Shown in pieces: positions 7,792 through 15,547 of a DNA stretch of 64,000 nucleotides. Under the pieces are notes generated by a model that was given only the letters and a program-made list of their open reading frames with translations, did no database searches and had not been told where the DNA came from. This DNA comes from JALSRK01 sp964461995. Lineage in GTDB: Bacteria > Acidobacteriota > Terriglobia > Bryobacterales > Bryobacteraceae. The stretch lies in the NCBI GenBank assembly GCA_964461995.1, contig CAYWXL010000011.1, positions 1 through 64,000 on the forward strand, written 5' to 3'. The position numbers and the translations under genes were made by a program. How positions within the stretch are numbered: position 1 is the stretch's first letter; the number at the start of each line of letters is the position of its first letter.

Positions 7792-10700
7792 TCAACGCTC
7801 CGCCCGCTCGTTCGCCGTAAGGATTTCCTGGATGAGCCGGCAGAGCTCGTCGGCGTGGACAGGCTTGGAAATGTAGCCGTCCATGCCAGCGTTCTTACAG
7901 CGCTCGGCATCGCCTTTCATGGCGTGGGCGGTCATGGCGATGATGGGAATGCGCCGGCCAGAGTGCTTCTCGCGGGCGCGGATTGCCAGGGTCGCTTCGA
8001 TCCCGTCCATGTTCGGCATCTGGACGTCCATCAACACCAAGTCGAAGCGCTCCCGTTCGAGCATCTCGAGAGCCTGCAAGCCGTCGGCGACCGGCACCAC
8101 CCGGTGACCGGACTTCTCGAGCATGCGGGCGGCGACGGTCTGGTTGATGGGATTGTCTTCGGCCAGCAGAATTCGGAGGGGCTTGTGCCGCGTATTGGCG
8201 GCTGCTCCAGGCCGGGAGGCCGAGCGCAGTTCGCAGGGCTCCACCGGTTCGGGAGCCACAGGGAACTTCGCCGTGAAGAAGAACGTCGAGCCTTCCCCTT
8301 TCCGGCTGACCACCCAAATTCGGCCGCCCATCAGTTCCACGAGGCGTTTCGAGATCGCCAAGCCAAGGCCCGTGCCACCGTAACGCCGGGTGCTGGAACC
8401 GTCCGCCTGACGGAACTCTTCAAAGATGAGTTGCTGGTCTTCGAGGGAAATCCCGATTCCGGTGTCGTGGACGGCGAACTGCAACGTGACGGTGTCGCCG
8501 GACAGTCCGGTCTTTGTCACCTTCAGGTCCACGGATCCGTGGTCGGTGAATTTGAGGCCGTTTCCAAGGAGGTTGAGCAGCACCTGACGCAAGCGCCCGG
8601 CGTCGCCAACGAGGGTGTCCGGCACGTCCGGGGCGACATGCACGCCGAGACAGAGTCCTTTTTGTCTTGCGGTAAAGCCGAGCGCTTGCACGGCTCCGTT
8701 GGCGCACCGGCGCAGTGAGAACGGCCGCTTCTTGAGTTCTAGGCGCCCGGCTTCGATCTTGGAGAAGTCGAGGATGTCGTTCAGGAGGGCGAGCAGCGAG
8801 TCTGCCGAGGAGCGGACGACCTCCAGGGATTCTCGTTGTTCGGGGGTCAGATCCGTCGAGAGCAACAGCTCCGTCATGCCCACGATACCGTTCATCGGGG
8901 TGCGGATCTCGTGGCTCATGTTTGCCAGGAACTCACTTTTGAGCCGGTTTGCGGTTTCCGCTCGATCCCTCTCGATTTGGAGTTCCCGGGTTCGTTCGGC
9001 CACTGCGGCTTCCAGGCGGCGGCGCTCCTCTTCAAGCCGGTGCATCCTCCGGTGCAGCCAGTGGCGGCCGCCGACCACGAGAGCGAGCAAGAGCAACCCG
9101 TTCAGCCACCAGGTGCGCCACCACGGCGTTAAGATCTCGAAGGAAAAAGCAGCTGGCCGCGTGCTCCAGGCGCCGCGGGCGCTCTGTGCAGCGACTTCGA
9201 AGGTGTACTTGCCCGGGGGCAGTTGCGGGTAGCGAATTTGACTCTGCCGGGTTTCCACCCAGTCGTCTTCGAAGCCCGCCAGCCGGTAGCGGAACCGCAC
9301 CCGGTGCCGGTTCCGGAACGTGAGCGCGGCGAAGCGCACGAGCAGCGAGCGATCGCGGTACGGAACCTGTGCGAACTCGCCGGGGACGGCGATGCGCTCT
9401 CCGAGCTGCACGTGGGTGAGAACGACCGGGGGGATGTAATCGGGCAACGGCTTTGCGCTGGGGCGGAAATGAGCCAGTCCGGCGCTGGTACCGATCCAGA
9501 CCTGCCCGTCCGGCTCAGCCAAGAAGCTGCTGCCGTCGCAATCGTCCCAGATCAAGCCGTCTTCACGGCTGTAATGCCGCCACCACCGGCCGTTGTAGAC
9601 GTCCACGCCGGCGTCGGTACCGACCCAAACGTAACCGCGGCTGTCAACTCCGACGAAGACGACGTTGTTCGAGGCCAGGCCGTCGGCGGTGGTGAAGTGC
9701 TGGAACTCCAAGCCCTGACGGGTACGCCGCGCCCGGGTCACGCCGACGCTGCGGCGATAGGCGATCCAGAGGTTTCCTTCCCGGTCCTCGGTGATGTAAC
9801 CCACCATGTCGTCGGCCAGCCCGTCGGCAGCGGTCCAGCGTCTCCATTGACCGTTGTCGTGCCGCAGCAAGCCATGGTCGCTCGCCACCCACACGTGGCC
9901 CTGACGATCCTCGAAGATCTCGAAGAAATCGCCGACGGCGGGAACCCCCGGCGGTTTGAGACGCCGAAAGCGGATCTCGCCCTCCAGCGGCGTACTGCGG
10001 AACAAGCCGCCGTAAGCGGAGACCCACAGCCGGTTTTTCCGATCGAGGAGAAGGAAAGTCAGCCGATCCACCGGCAACCCGTCCTGTTCGCCGAACCGGA
10101 CAATCTCCCCGGACTTCGGATCGAGCCTCGCCAGCGCGCCGGGGGAAGCGCCCGCCCAGACGCGGCCTTCCCGATCGACCGCCAGGACGCGCACGCGGTT
10201 GCCGCCCAGGCCCTCGGCTTCCGTCCAGGTTTGCCAGGCGCCGCCGCCAGCCGGCAAACGGTTTAGCCCGTGGTCGGTGCCCACCCAGAGGCTTCCGTCA
10301 CTGCCTCGCCGGATATCCCAAATGATGTTGTTGCTCAGACCCTCGGCGGTGGTCCAGGCTTCCCATTCCTGGTCGCCGACCCACCGGGCGAGCCCTCCAC
10401 CAAGCATCGCGATCCATATCGAGCCTTCCTTGTCTTCCAGGGCATCGGCGGTGCTGCCGGTGCGGAGTCCCTGAGCGTCGCTGATTACCTGCCAGCCGCG
10501 CTTAGTCCTTCGGTAAAGGCCACGGTCGGTGGGGACGAGGACTCTTCCCGCCCGATCGGCGGCGAGCGCGCCGAAGTCGCTCGACTGGGCCACGTCGCTT
10601 GAGGTGTCACGGAACTTGGGGGCCCCGTTTTCGAGAACGATCAGCCGCCGGGAACTCCGCGCCCAGACCCGGCCGTGGCCTCCGGTGATCACGGCGTCCC

Positions 10701-11319
10701 AGCGGTCTTCGGGCACTCCGCGGGACTTGCCCCAGTACTCGACGCGGCCGCCTCGCAAGCGGCACAGTCCCGAGCCGCATCCATACCAAACAGCGCCGCT
10801 GGCCGCGACATGCACGCCCCTGGCCGCCGGCGAGCCGGCCTCCACGGGGGTGGGAACGAGGGTGAACTGGTACCGGTCCCCAGAGCGGAAACCAACCCAG
10901 AGGCCACGGTCCGTGGCGACGAAGAAGCGGCCGTGGGCATCCGAAGCCAACCCCCTCCGCGCCACTTTCGGTTCGTCCGGGGCCAGCGAGACTACATGAA
11001 ATCGTTCCCCATCGAACCGGGTGAGGGTAGCGCCCCCGGCCACCCAAAGGGTCCGGTCGGGTGTTTCGTGGATCGAGTGGATCCACAATTCGGGCAGGCC
11101 TTCCTCGGCGCCGAAGCGCCGGAACTGTTCACCATCGAAGCGAAACAGCCCGTGCTGCGTGCCCACCCAAAGGAAGCCCGTTCGATCCTGGAACAGGCAT
11201 TCAACGACGAGGTTTTGCAGGCCCTCGTGTTGACCGTAGTGGCGGAATATGTAGCGTTGCCCTGAGGCTTCGGCTGGAGCCAGAAGGACAATCGCCAGGG
11301 CCAGAATACTAAACGGCAC
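7792..11319 (-). CDS. Hybrid sensor histidine kinase with periplasmic two-component-regulator propeller
   Basis: One-protein two-component system of 1175 residues. A signal peptide (about 1-20) leads into some 600 residues of repeats of the type G(S/N)LW(I/V)G or VWVGTDxGL, typical of the periplasmic regulator propeller. A Y_Y_Y domain (about 640-725, PPGKYTFEVAAQS) and one membrane helix (about 730-750) follow. Next come HisKA with His803 in NMSHEIRTPMNG, an HATPase at about 910-1030, and a receiver domain with Asp1098 in LMDVQMPNMDG. No DNA-binding output domain is present, so it should phosphorylate a partner protein or phosphotransferase. GTG at 11319 has AAGGAG only 2 nt away, so the exact start is uncertain. 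The ligand is unknown; propeller kinases of this type often sense glycans. Confidence 0.92.
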   Translation of the reverse strand: MPFSILALAIVLLAPAEASGQRYIFRHYGQHEGLQNLVVECLFQDRTGFLWVGTQHGLFRFDGEQFRRFGAEEGLPELWIHSIHETPDRTLWVAGGATLTRFDGERFHVVSLAPDEPKVARRGLASDAHGRFFVATDRGLWVGFRSGDRYQFTLVPTPVEAGSPAARGVHVAASGAVWYGCGSGLCRLRGGRVEYWGKSRGVPEDRWDAVITGGHGRVWARSSRRLIVLENGAPKFRDTSSDVAQSSDFGALAADRAGRVLVPTDRGLYRRTKRGWQVISDAQGLRTGSTADALEDKEGSIWIAMLGGGLARWVGDQEWEAWTTAEGLSNNIIWDIRRGSDGSLWVGTDHGLNRLPAGGGAWQTWTEAEGLGGNRVRVLAVDREGRVWAGASPGALARLDPKSGEIVRFGEQDGLPVDRLTFLLLDRKNRLWVSAYGGLFRSTPLEGEIRFRRLKPPGVPAVGDFFEIFEDRQGHVWVASDHGLLRHDNGQWRRWTAADGLADDMVGYITEDREGNLWIAYRRSVGVTRARRTRQGLEFQHFTTADGLASNNVVFVGVDSRGYVWVGTDAGVDVYNGRWWRHYSREDGLIWDDCDGSSFLAEPDGQVWIGTSAGLAHFRPSAKPLPDYIPPVVLTHVQLGERIAVPGEFAQVPYRDRSLLVRFAALTFRNRHRVRFRYRLAGFEDDWVETRQSQIRYPQLPPGKYTFEVAAQSARGAWSTRPAAFSFEILTPWWRTWWLNGLLLLALVVGGRHWLHRRMHRLEEERRRLEAAVAERTRELQIERDRAETANRLKSEFLANMSHEIRTPMNGIVGMTELLLSTDLTPEQRESLEVVRSSADSLLALLNDILDFSKIEAGRLELKKRPFSLRRCANGAVQALGFTARQKGLCLGVHVAPDVPDTLVGDAGRLRQVLLNLLGNGLKFTDHGSVDLKVTKTGLSGDTVTLQFAVHDTGIGISLEDQQLIFEEFRQADGSSTRRYGGTGLGLAISKRLVELMGGRIWVVSRKGEGSTFFFTAKFPVAPEPVEPCELRSASRPGAAANTRHKPLRILLAEDNPINQTVAARMLEKSGHRVVPVADGLQALEMLERERFDLVLMDVQMPNMDGIEATLAIRAREKHSGRRIPIIAMTAHAMKGDAERCKNAGMDGYISKPVHADELCRLIQEILTANERAER

Positions 11320-11338
11320 CTCTCCTTCTCTTTATCTG

Positions 11339-11377
11339 TTCGACCGTGGCCGGGATCGCCTATAGAGTAGACTATAG
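11339..11377 (+). promoter_or_regulatory. Candidate promoter with CTATAG direct repeat
   Basis: TTCGAC (11339-11344) and TATAGA (11361-11366) are spaced by 16 nt ahead of the oxidoreductase gene. Two copies of CTATAG occur at 11360-11365 and 11372-11377, 12 bp apart, about one helical turn. This AT-rich patch stands out in very GC-rich DNA and lies in the short divergent gap with the hybrid kinase gene. Confidence 0.4.
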
Positions 11378-11378
11378 C

Positions 11379-12398
11379 TTGGATCGGGCTCAAAAAGACG
11401 CGAAAAGTTTTACTGGAAAACTCAGGATCGCCGTCGTGGGGGCCGGAGTATTCGGCCGCCACCACTTGCGGGTGCTTTCCGGCCTGGACGGCGCCGAGCT
11501 GGCGGCGGTTGTGGATACCGACCCGGAACGCGCGCGGCGCGCGGCCGCTGAGTTCGGGTGCGAGGGGTTCACCCAGTGGAGGGATCTCGCCGGCCGGGCG
11601 GACGCCGCTGTCGTGGCGGCGCCTACCACGGCCCACGCCGACGTGGCCTGCGAATTGATGCAGCTCGGCATCGACGTGCTGGTCGAGAAACCGATCGCCG
11701 CGTCGCTGGCCAGCGCCGAACAGATCGTAGAAACGGCCCGGCGGACGGGGCGGATCCTGCAGGTGGGGCATCTGGAGTCGTTCAATCCCGTCGTCGAAGC
11801 CGTCCGTGAACTGAAGACGCTGCCTCTTTTCTTCGAAATCCACCGCTTGAGCGTTTTTACGCCCCGGAGCCTGGACATCGACGTCGTCTTAGATCTGATG
11901 ATCCACGACCTGGACATCGTGCTTTCGCTGACGGGACTCATGCCGTCGGAGATCCGGGCGGCGGGGATCTCGGTGTTGAGTGGGAAGGTAGACATCGCCA
12001 ATGTGCGGCTCGCGTTCCCGACGGGCTGCGTGGCCAACCTAACCGCCAGCCGGGTCTCGACGGAACGGGTGCGGAAACTGCGGTTGTTCCAGCCGGGCCA
12101 ATACATTTCCATCGACTACCAACGGCAAGACGGCATGGTTGTGGAAGTGGGGCCCGGCAGACAGTTCGGGCGCCGGCCGCTGCGGGTGGAAAAAGCAGAG
12201 CCGCTCAAGCGAGAGCTGGAGTCGTTCATCCAGTGCGTCCAGAACCGTAGCCGTCCCCGGATCGGCGGGCCGGAAGCACTGCGGGCGCTGGAAGTGGCGC
12301 TGGAGATCCTTGATAAAATCAAAGAGCACGGCGAGATCGTTGCCCAGTCTCTTTCAACGTCTTCGCTCCCTGGCGCGCCGCACGCAAGGCCGGACTGA
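11379..12398 (+). CDS. Gfo/Idh/MocA family NAD(P)-dependent oxidoreductase
   Basis: Rossmann-fold sugar-nucleotide or sugar dehydrogenase, 339 residues from TTG 11379. The nucleotide-binding motif RIAVVGAGVFGRHHLRV lies near the N-terminus, the conserved EKPIA about 100 residues in, and the C-terminal GFO/IDH domain follows. GTG 11346 is an alternative start, but it reads through a promoter-like AT-rich stretch, so TTG 11379 is preferred. It follows the lipid A genes after the convergent kinase gene and overlaps the TonB gene downstream. A relative, GnnA, makes 3-amino lipid A precursors in other bacteria, but no GnnB aminotransferase gene is beside it, so that role is only a possibility. Confidence 0.82.
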   Translation: MDRAQKDAKSFTGKLRIAVVGAGVFGRHHLRVLSGLDGAELAAVVDTDPERARRAAAEFGCEGFTQWRDLAGRADAAVVAAPTTAHADVACELMQLGIDVLVEKPIAASLASAEQIVETARRTGRILQVGHLESFNPVVEAVRELKTLPLFFEIHRLSVFTPRSLDIDVVLDLMIHDLDIVLSLTGLMPSEIRAAGISVLSGKVDIANVRLAFPTGCVANLTASRVSTERVRKLRLFQPGQYISIDYQRQDGMVVEVGPGRQFGRRPLRVEKAEPLKRELESFIQCVQNRSRPRIGGPEALRALEVALEILDKIKEHGEIVAQSLSTSSLPGAPHARPD

Positions 12399-13653
12399 AC
12401 CGGATCGCCGGCTTCCTGTGACGTTGGGGACCTTCCTGCCTCCCCACGAGTTTCCCCCTGGAGGTGGACCTCCCCGGAGAATTCCCGCTTATTGGCTCAC
12501 AATTCCGCGGCGGCTGTGGCAATATCAGCCGCGTCCCCGACGGGTGTTGCTCGGACGGCCGGCGCACGAAGTCCCCGATTTGGAGCTACTTCCGGACGCC
12601 GGGGCTTTCGCGAGCCGGAAGACGGGCCGGTCGCTCGCCGCGTCGGTGGCGTTTCATGCCGTGGTCGCGGCGTGGGTATCGACGGCGCCGGTCGGCATCG
12701 GGGTTCCGCCACCGGAGACTATGGAACTGGCAATGCGCCTCGGGCCGCCCGTCAAGCTCGTGGCGCCCCCGCCGGGCGTGTTGGAAGAACTGACCGGAGG
12801 CGGCCCGCCGGCGGTAAAGGAAGTGACGCTGGAGAGTCTCCTGGCCGAAGCGGCGGCTCCCGCGGCCTCCGAACAAGCACAGCTCATCGCCCCGCCGCCC
12901 ATCGCCGCCGTGGACGTGCCGCCCGGCCCGCCGGCCGGAATCATCGAGCCGCCGGAAATCGAGCCGCCCGTCGAAGTCGCCCCTCCTCCGCCGGTGAACG
13001 TGACCGAAACCCCGCCGGTCCCAGTGTCTCCGCCTCCCGAAGAGCCCAAGAAAGCAACGAAACAAGAGGATCGTCCGCTACTCGCTTTCGAAAAGCCGGG
13101 CGCCGGGACGTTCTCGGCGCCGGCCCCGAGGCCGGTCACCGGGCTTTCACGGCCGGGCGGTGGCGCCGAGGTAATTCCGAGGCCGCCTTCGTCTCCCGTC
13201 AAGGAGGCGATCGCTGAGATCAGCCGTTCTGGTGGCGGCCGCGGCATGGTCCTCGGCGATATCGTGGCTCCTGGCGGCGTGCTGGAAGCTCGCGGAATCC
13301 CGCCCTCCCGGCGCAATGCCGCCAGCAACATCCAGCTCCTGAGCGATCCGAAGGGCGTCGATTTCCGGCCTTACCTGATCCGGGTGCTTTCGGCGGTCCG
13401 GCGCAACTGGTACGCGGTTCTGCCCGCGTCGGCGAAACTTGGCCGCAAGGGCAAGGTGGTGATCCAACTAGCTATTGACCGCTCCGGAAACGTGCCCAAG
13501 CTGGTGATCGCCGTGCCGTCCGGCGCCGACCCCCTGGATCGCGCCGCGGTGGCCGCCATCTCGGCTTCGAACCCGTTTCCGCCGCTGCCCGCCGATTACA
13601 CCGGCGAGGAGATCCGCATCCAGTTGAATTTCCTTTACAACCTGACGCGCTGA
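12340..13653 (+). CDS. Energy transducer TonB-type protein
   Basis: Links the inner-membrane proton-motive force to outer-membrane TonB-dependent receptors. From TTG 12340 the protein has 437 residues. It begins with an Arg-rich cytoplasmic part, then a weak membrane segment near SLAASVAFHAVVAAW. A long periplasmic region rich in Pro and Glu/Val follows (runs such as PPEIEPPVEVAPPPPV), then a C-terminal TonB domain with YLIRVLSAVRRNWYAVLP and GKVVIQLAIDRSG. GTG 12418 is an alternative start giving 411 residues. The preferred start lies inside the end of the oxidoreductase gene, so the two are probably coupled. It may serve the receptor at 24577-28239 (inference). Confidence 0.78.
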   Translation: MPSLFQRLRSLARRTQGRTEPDRRLPVTLGTFLPPHEFPPGGGPPRRIPAYWLTIPRRLWQYQPRPRRVLLGRPAHEVPDLELLPDAGAFASRKTGRSLAASVAFHAVVAAWVSTAPVGIGVPPPETMELAMRLGPPVKLVAPPPGVLEELTGGGPPAVKEVTLESLLAEAAAPAASEQAQLIAPPPIAAVDVPPGPPAGIIEPPEIEPPVEVAPPPPVNVTETPPVPVSPPPEEPKKATKQEDRPLLAFEKPGAGTFSAPAPRPVTGLSRPGGGAEVIPRPPSSPVKEAIAEISRSGGGRGMVLGDIVAPGGVLEARGIPPSRRNAASNIQLLSDPKGVDFRPYLIRVLSAVRRNWYAVLPASAKLGRKGKVVIQLAIDRSGNVPKLVIAVPSGADPLDRAAVAAISASNPFPPLPADYTGEEIRIQLNFLYNLTR

Positions 13654-13663
13654 GGGCGATGTA

Positions 13664-13696
13664 GCCGGGCTGAGCGGCGTCTCGATCCGGCCCGGC
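13664..13696 (+). terminator. Possible terminator hairpin after the TonB gene
   Basis: GCCGGGC (13664-13670) pairs with GCCCGGC (13690-13696), 11 bp after the TonB-gene stop. The loop is long and the sequence after it (CGAAATACCTTTCG) has no proper U-tract, so confidence is low. Confidence 0.28.
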
Positions 13697-13746
13697 CGAA
13701 ATACCTTTCGCCTCAAAGCGGCTCGCAGTAGAATCGAGGAAAGCCG

Positions 13747-15468
13747 ATGTTACGTTTTGGTTGTGTTTTTCTTTTCCTGTTTTCCCTCTGCGGGTCTCCG
13801 TTGCTGGCAGGAGAACTGGTCACCGGGCCGCTGGTGGTCAGCGACCGCTGGCCGGAGTGCACCACGCACCAGACCTGGATGCGCGACGTGATGCGCCTGG
13901 CCGGGGTGGAGAACGCTTCGGAGACCGCCAAGGGCAAGGCGTTCTTCGAGTGGCTGCGGCTGTTCAACCGGATGGCGGTGGGCGGCATGATCCAGGCCTT
14001 CGAGGGTGCATACGGCAAAGAGCGGCCGGTGCTCGATGTCCACAAGAGCCTGTTTGTCTACGGCTGGGGCTTCTGCGACACGCATAGCCGTATCGCCGAA
14101 GCCGTGTGGCAGGAGTACACGGGCGATCCCAAATCCGCCGAGCGGGTCATCACCATGCACGAGGACCACACCTACCACACGATGTACCGGCTGCGGTTGG
14201 ACGGCCATTACGGGGCCTTCGACGCCCGTTACGGGTACTACTTGATCGAGCGGGACGCGCCGGACGCCCGGGTGCTGGACTGGCCCGAGGTGGGCGTGGA
14301 CCTGAACATCCTGAAAAACCGGATCTACAAGCACCGCAGCCGGCCGTTCTTCGAGTTCTTCGGCAAGGAGTGGGAACGGGCGTTCGCGATCAACGAGTGC
14401 TACTACGAGGACGAGCCGAGCTGGATCGCCGCCGGGCGGCCGGTGGAGTGCGTCTTCGGCAACGGTATGTACCGGATGGGCACGCCGTACCACGACATGC
14501 GGTTCCGCCTGCCGCGGGGCGTGACGATCGAGAGGTTCTGGGATAACACGGCGCGGATGTTCTACGTGCCGGCGGGCGAACACACGCAGAAAGAAGAACC
14601 GTTCTTGCCCTCGGGGCGCTTCTACCGGGTGACCGAGACGATGTTCGACGGCAACTGGCCGAAATACGATCCCAACTACCGGTGGGCGAAGCCGTACCTG
14701 GCGACGGTGCCCACCGACGAGGGTTACAACGAGCAGGTGGCCGGCGGCCGGACCATCGGACAGGCCTGGGGCAGGATCACCTACCGGCCGGAGTTGGCTT
14801 CGCCGGACTCGCTGGACGCCTGGATCCGTCTGGAGAACGTCGAGCATGCCGCTGCGGCGCCTTTTCTGCGCCAGGGCGACGGCGCCCAGTCCGCCGAGGC
14901 GGTTTTCGATTTCTATAGCCCGTACATCCTCGTGGAGGGGAAGCTCGAAGGCGAGCTGGCGGGCGCGCCGGGCAAGGTCCGGTTGCAGATCCGCACTCTG
15001 CAGGCCAAGCCGGGGAACGAGCGGGAGCCGGACGTCTGGTCGCGTTGGCAGACGCTGCACGAAGGGCGGGGGCGGTTCTCGCTCGAGTTGGGACGGAGCC
15101 GCTTCAACGGCCGCGACGTCAGCATTCACGGTGTTTACCACTTCCAACTACGGCTGCAAATGGATGCGGGGGCGTCAAGCGGAGGGCCGGCGGGACTCAA
15201 CGCGCTGAAACTTGTCACTTGGTTCGAGAACGGGATCATGTCGATCCCGCAGATCTTCGCCGGGCAGAACACGATCCGCTTCAAGGTGGACGACGCCCGG
15301 GCGCTCCGGGGCCCGGTGACGGTCACCTACCGGTATCAGACCGCGGGCGGCGAGCGCGTGCACACGCAGGTGCTGCGGCCGGAGGATTTTCGCGGCAACG
15401 TGGCCACGTATACGATCGAGGCGCCGGGCCTGGTCCGGTGCAACTCGCTGAGGATCGAATACCGCTGA
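13747..15468 (+). CDS. Secreted protein with transglutaminase-like Cys-His-Asp arrangement
   Basis: A 573-residue exported protein of unknown function, with a signal peptide in residues 1-21 (hydrophobic FVFLFLFSL region, cleavage near LLAGE). ATG 13747 has a strong GAGGAAAG about 4 nt upstream. In the N-terminal half, Cys110 in GWGFCDTHSR, His144 in HTYHTMYRL and Asp159 in GAFDARYGYY show the order and spacing of a transglutaminase-like (cysteine protease fold) triad. The C-terminal half looks beta-rich without a recognised domain. The gene precedes the GMC dehydrogenase pair by a short gap and may share its transcript. The fold call is inference from the triad pattern; I recognise no closer family. 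Confidence 0.6.
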   Translation: MLRFGCVFLFLFSLCGSPLLAGELVTGPLVVSDRWPECTTHQTWMRDVMRLAGVENASETAKGKAFFEWLRLFNRMAVGGMIQAFEGAYGKERPVLDVHKSLFVYGWGFCDTHSRIAEAVWQEYTGDPKSAERVITMHEDHTYHTMYRLRLDGHYGAFDARYGYYLIERDAPDARVLDWPEVGVDLNILKNRIYKHRSRPFFEFFGKEWERAFAINECYYEDEPSWIAAGRPVECVFGNGMYRMGTPYHDMRFRLPRGVTIERFWDNTARMFYVPAGEHTQKEEPFLPSGRFYRVTETMFDGNWPKYDPNYRWAKPYLATVPTDEGYNEQVAGGRTIGQAWGRITYRPELASPDSLDAWIRLENVEHAAAAPFLRQGDGAQSAEAVFDFYSPYILVEGKLEGELAGAPGKVRLQIRTLQAKPGNEREPDVWSRWQTLHEGRGRFSLELGRSRFNGRDVSIHGVYHFQLRLQMDAGASSGGPAGLNALKLVTWFENGIMSIPQIFAGQNTIRFKVDDARALRGPVTVTYRYQTAGGERVHTQVLRPEDFRGNVATYTIEAPGLVRCNSLRIEYR

Positions 15469-15547
15469 GGAAGGAAATCGAATGCCCACCCCGGCAGCGA
15501 GCAGGTGGGCGTCGGCGGGGCAGCGGAAGAAGATAAGGAAGAGACCC

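Noticed and set aside
9223..10266. A 347-codon open frame antisense to the hybrid kinase's propeller
   Set aside because: The repeated blade motifs on the minus strand explain the long open antisense frame.
15482..15547. Earlier in-frame start of the GMC dehydrogenase with a good Shine-Dalgarno sequence
   Set aside because: It would add a 22-residue basic extension before the FAD motif, which is unusual for the family; ATG 15548 also has a good ribosome-binding site.
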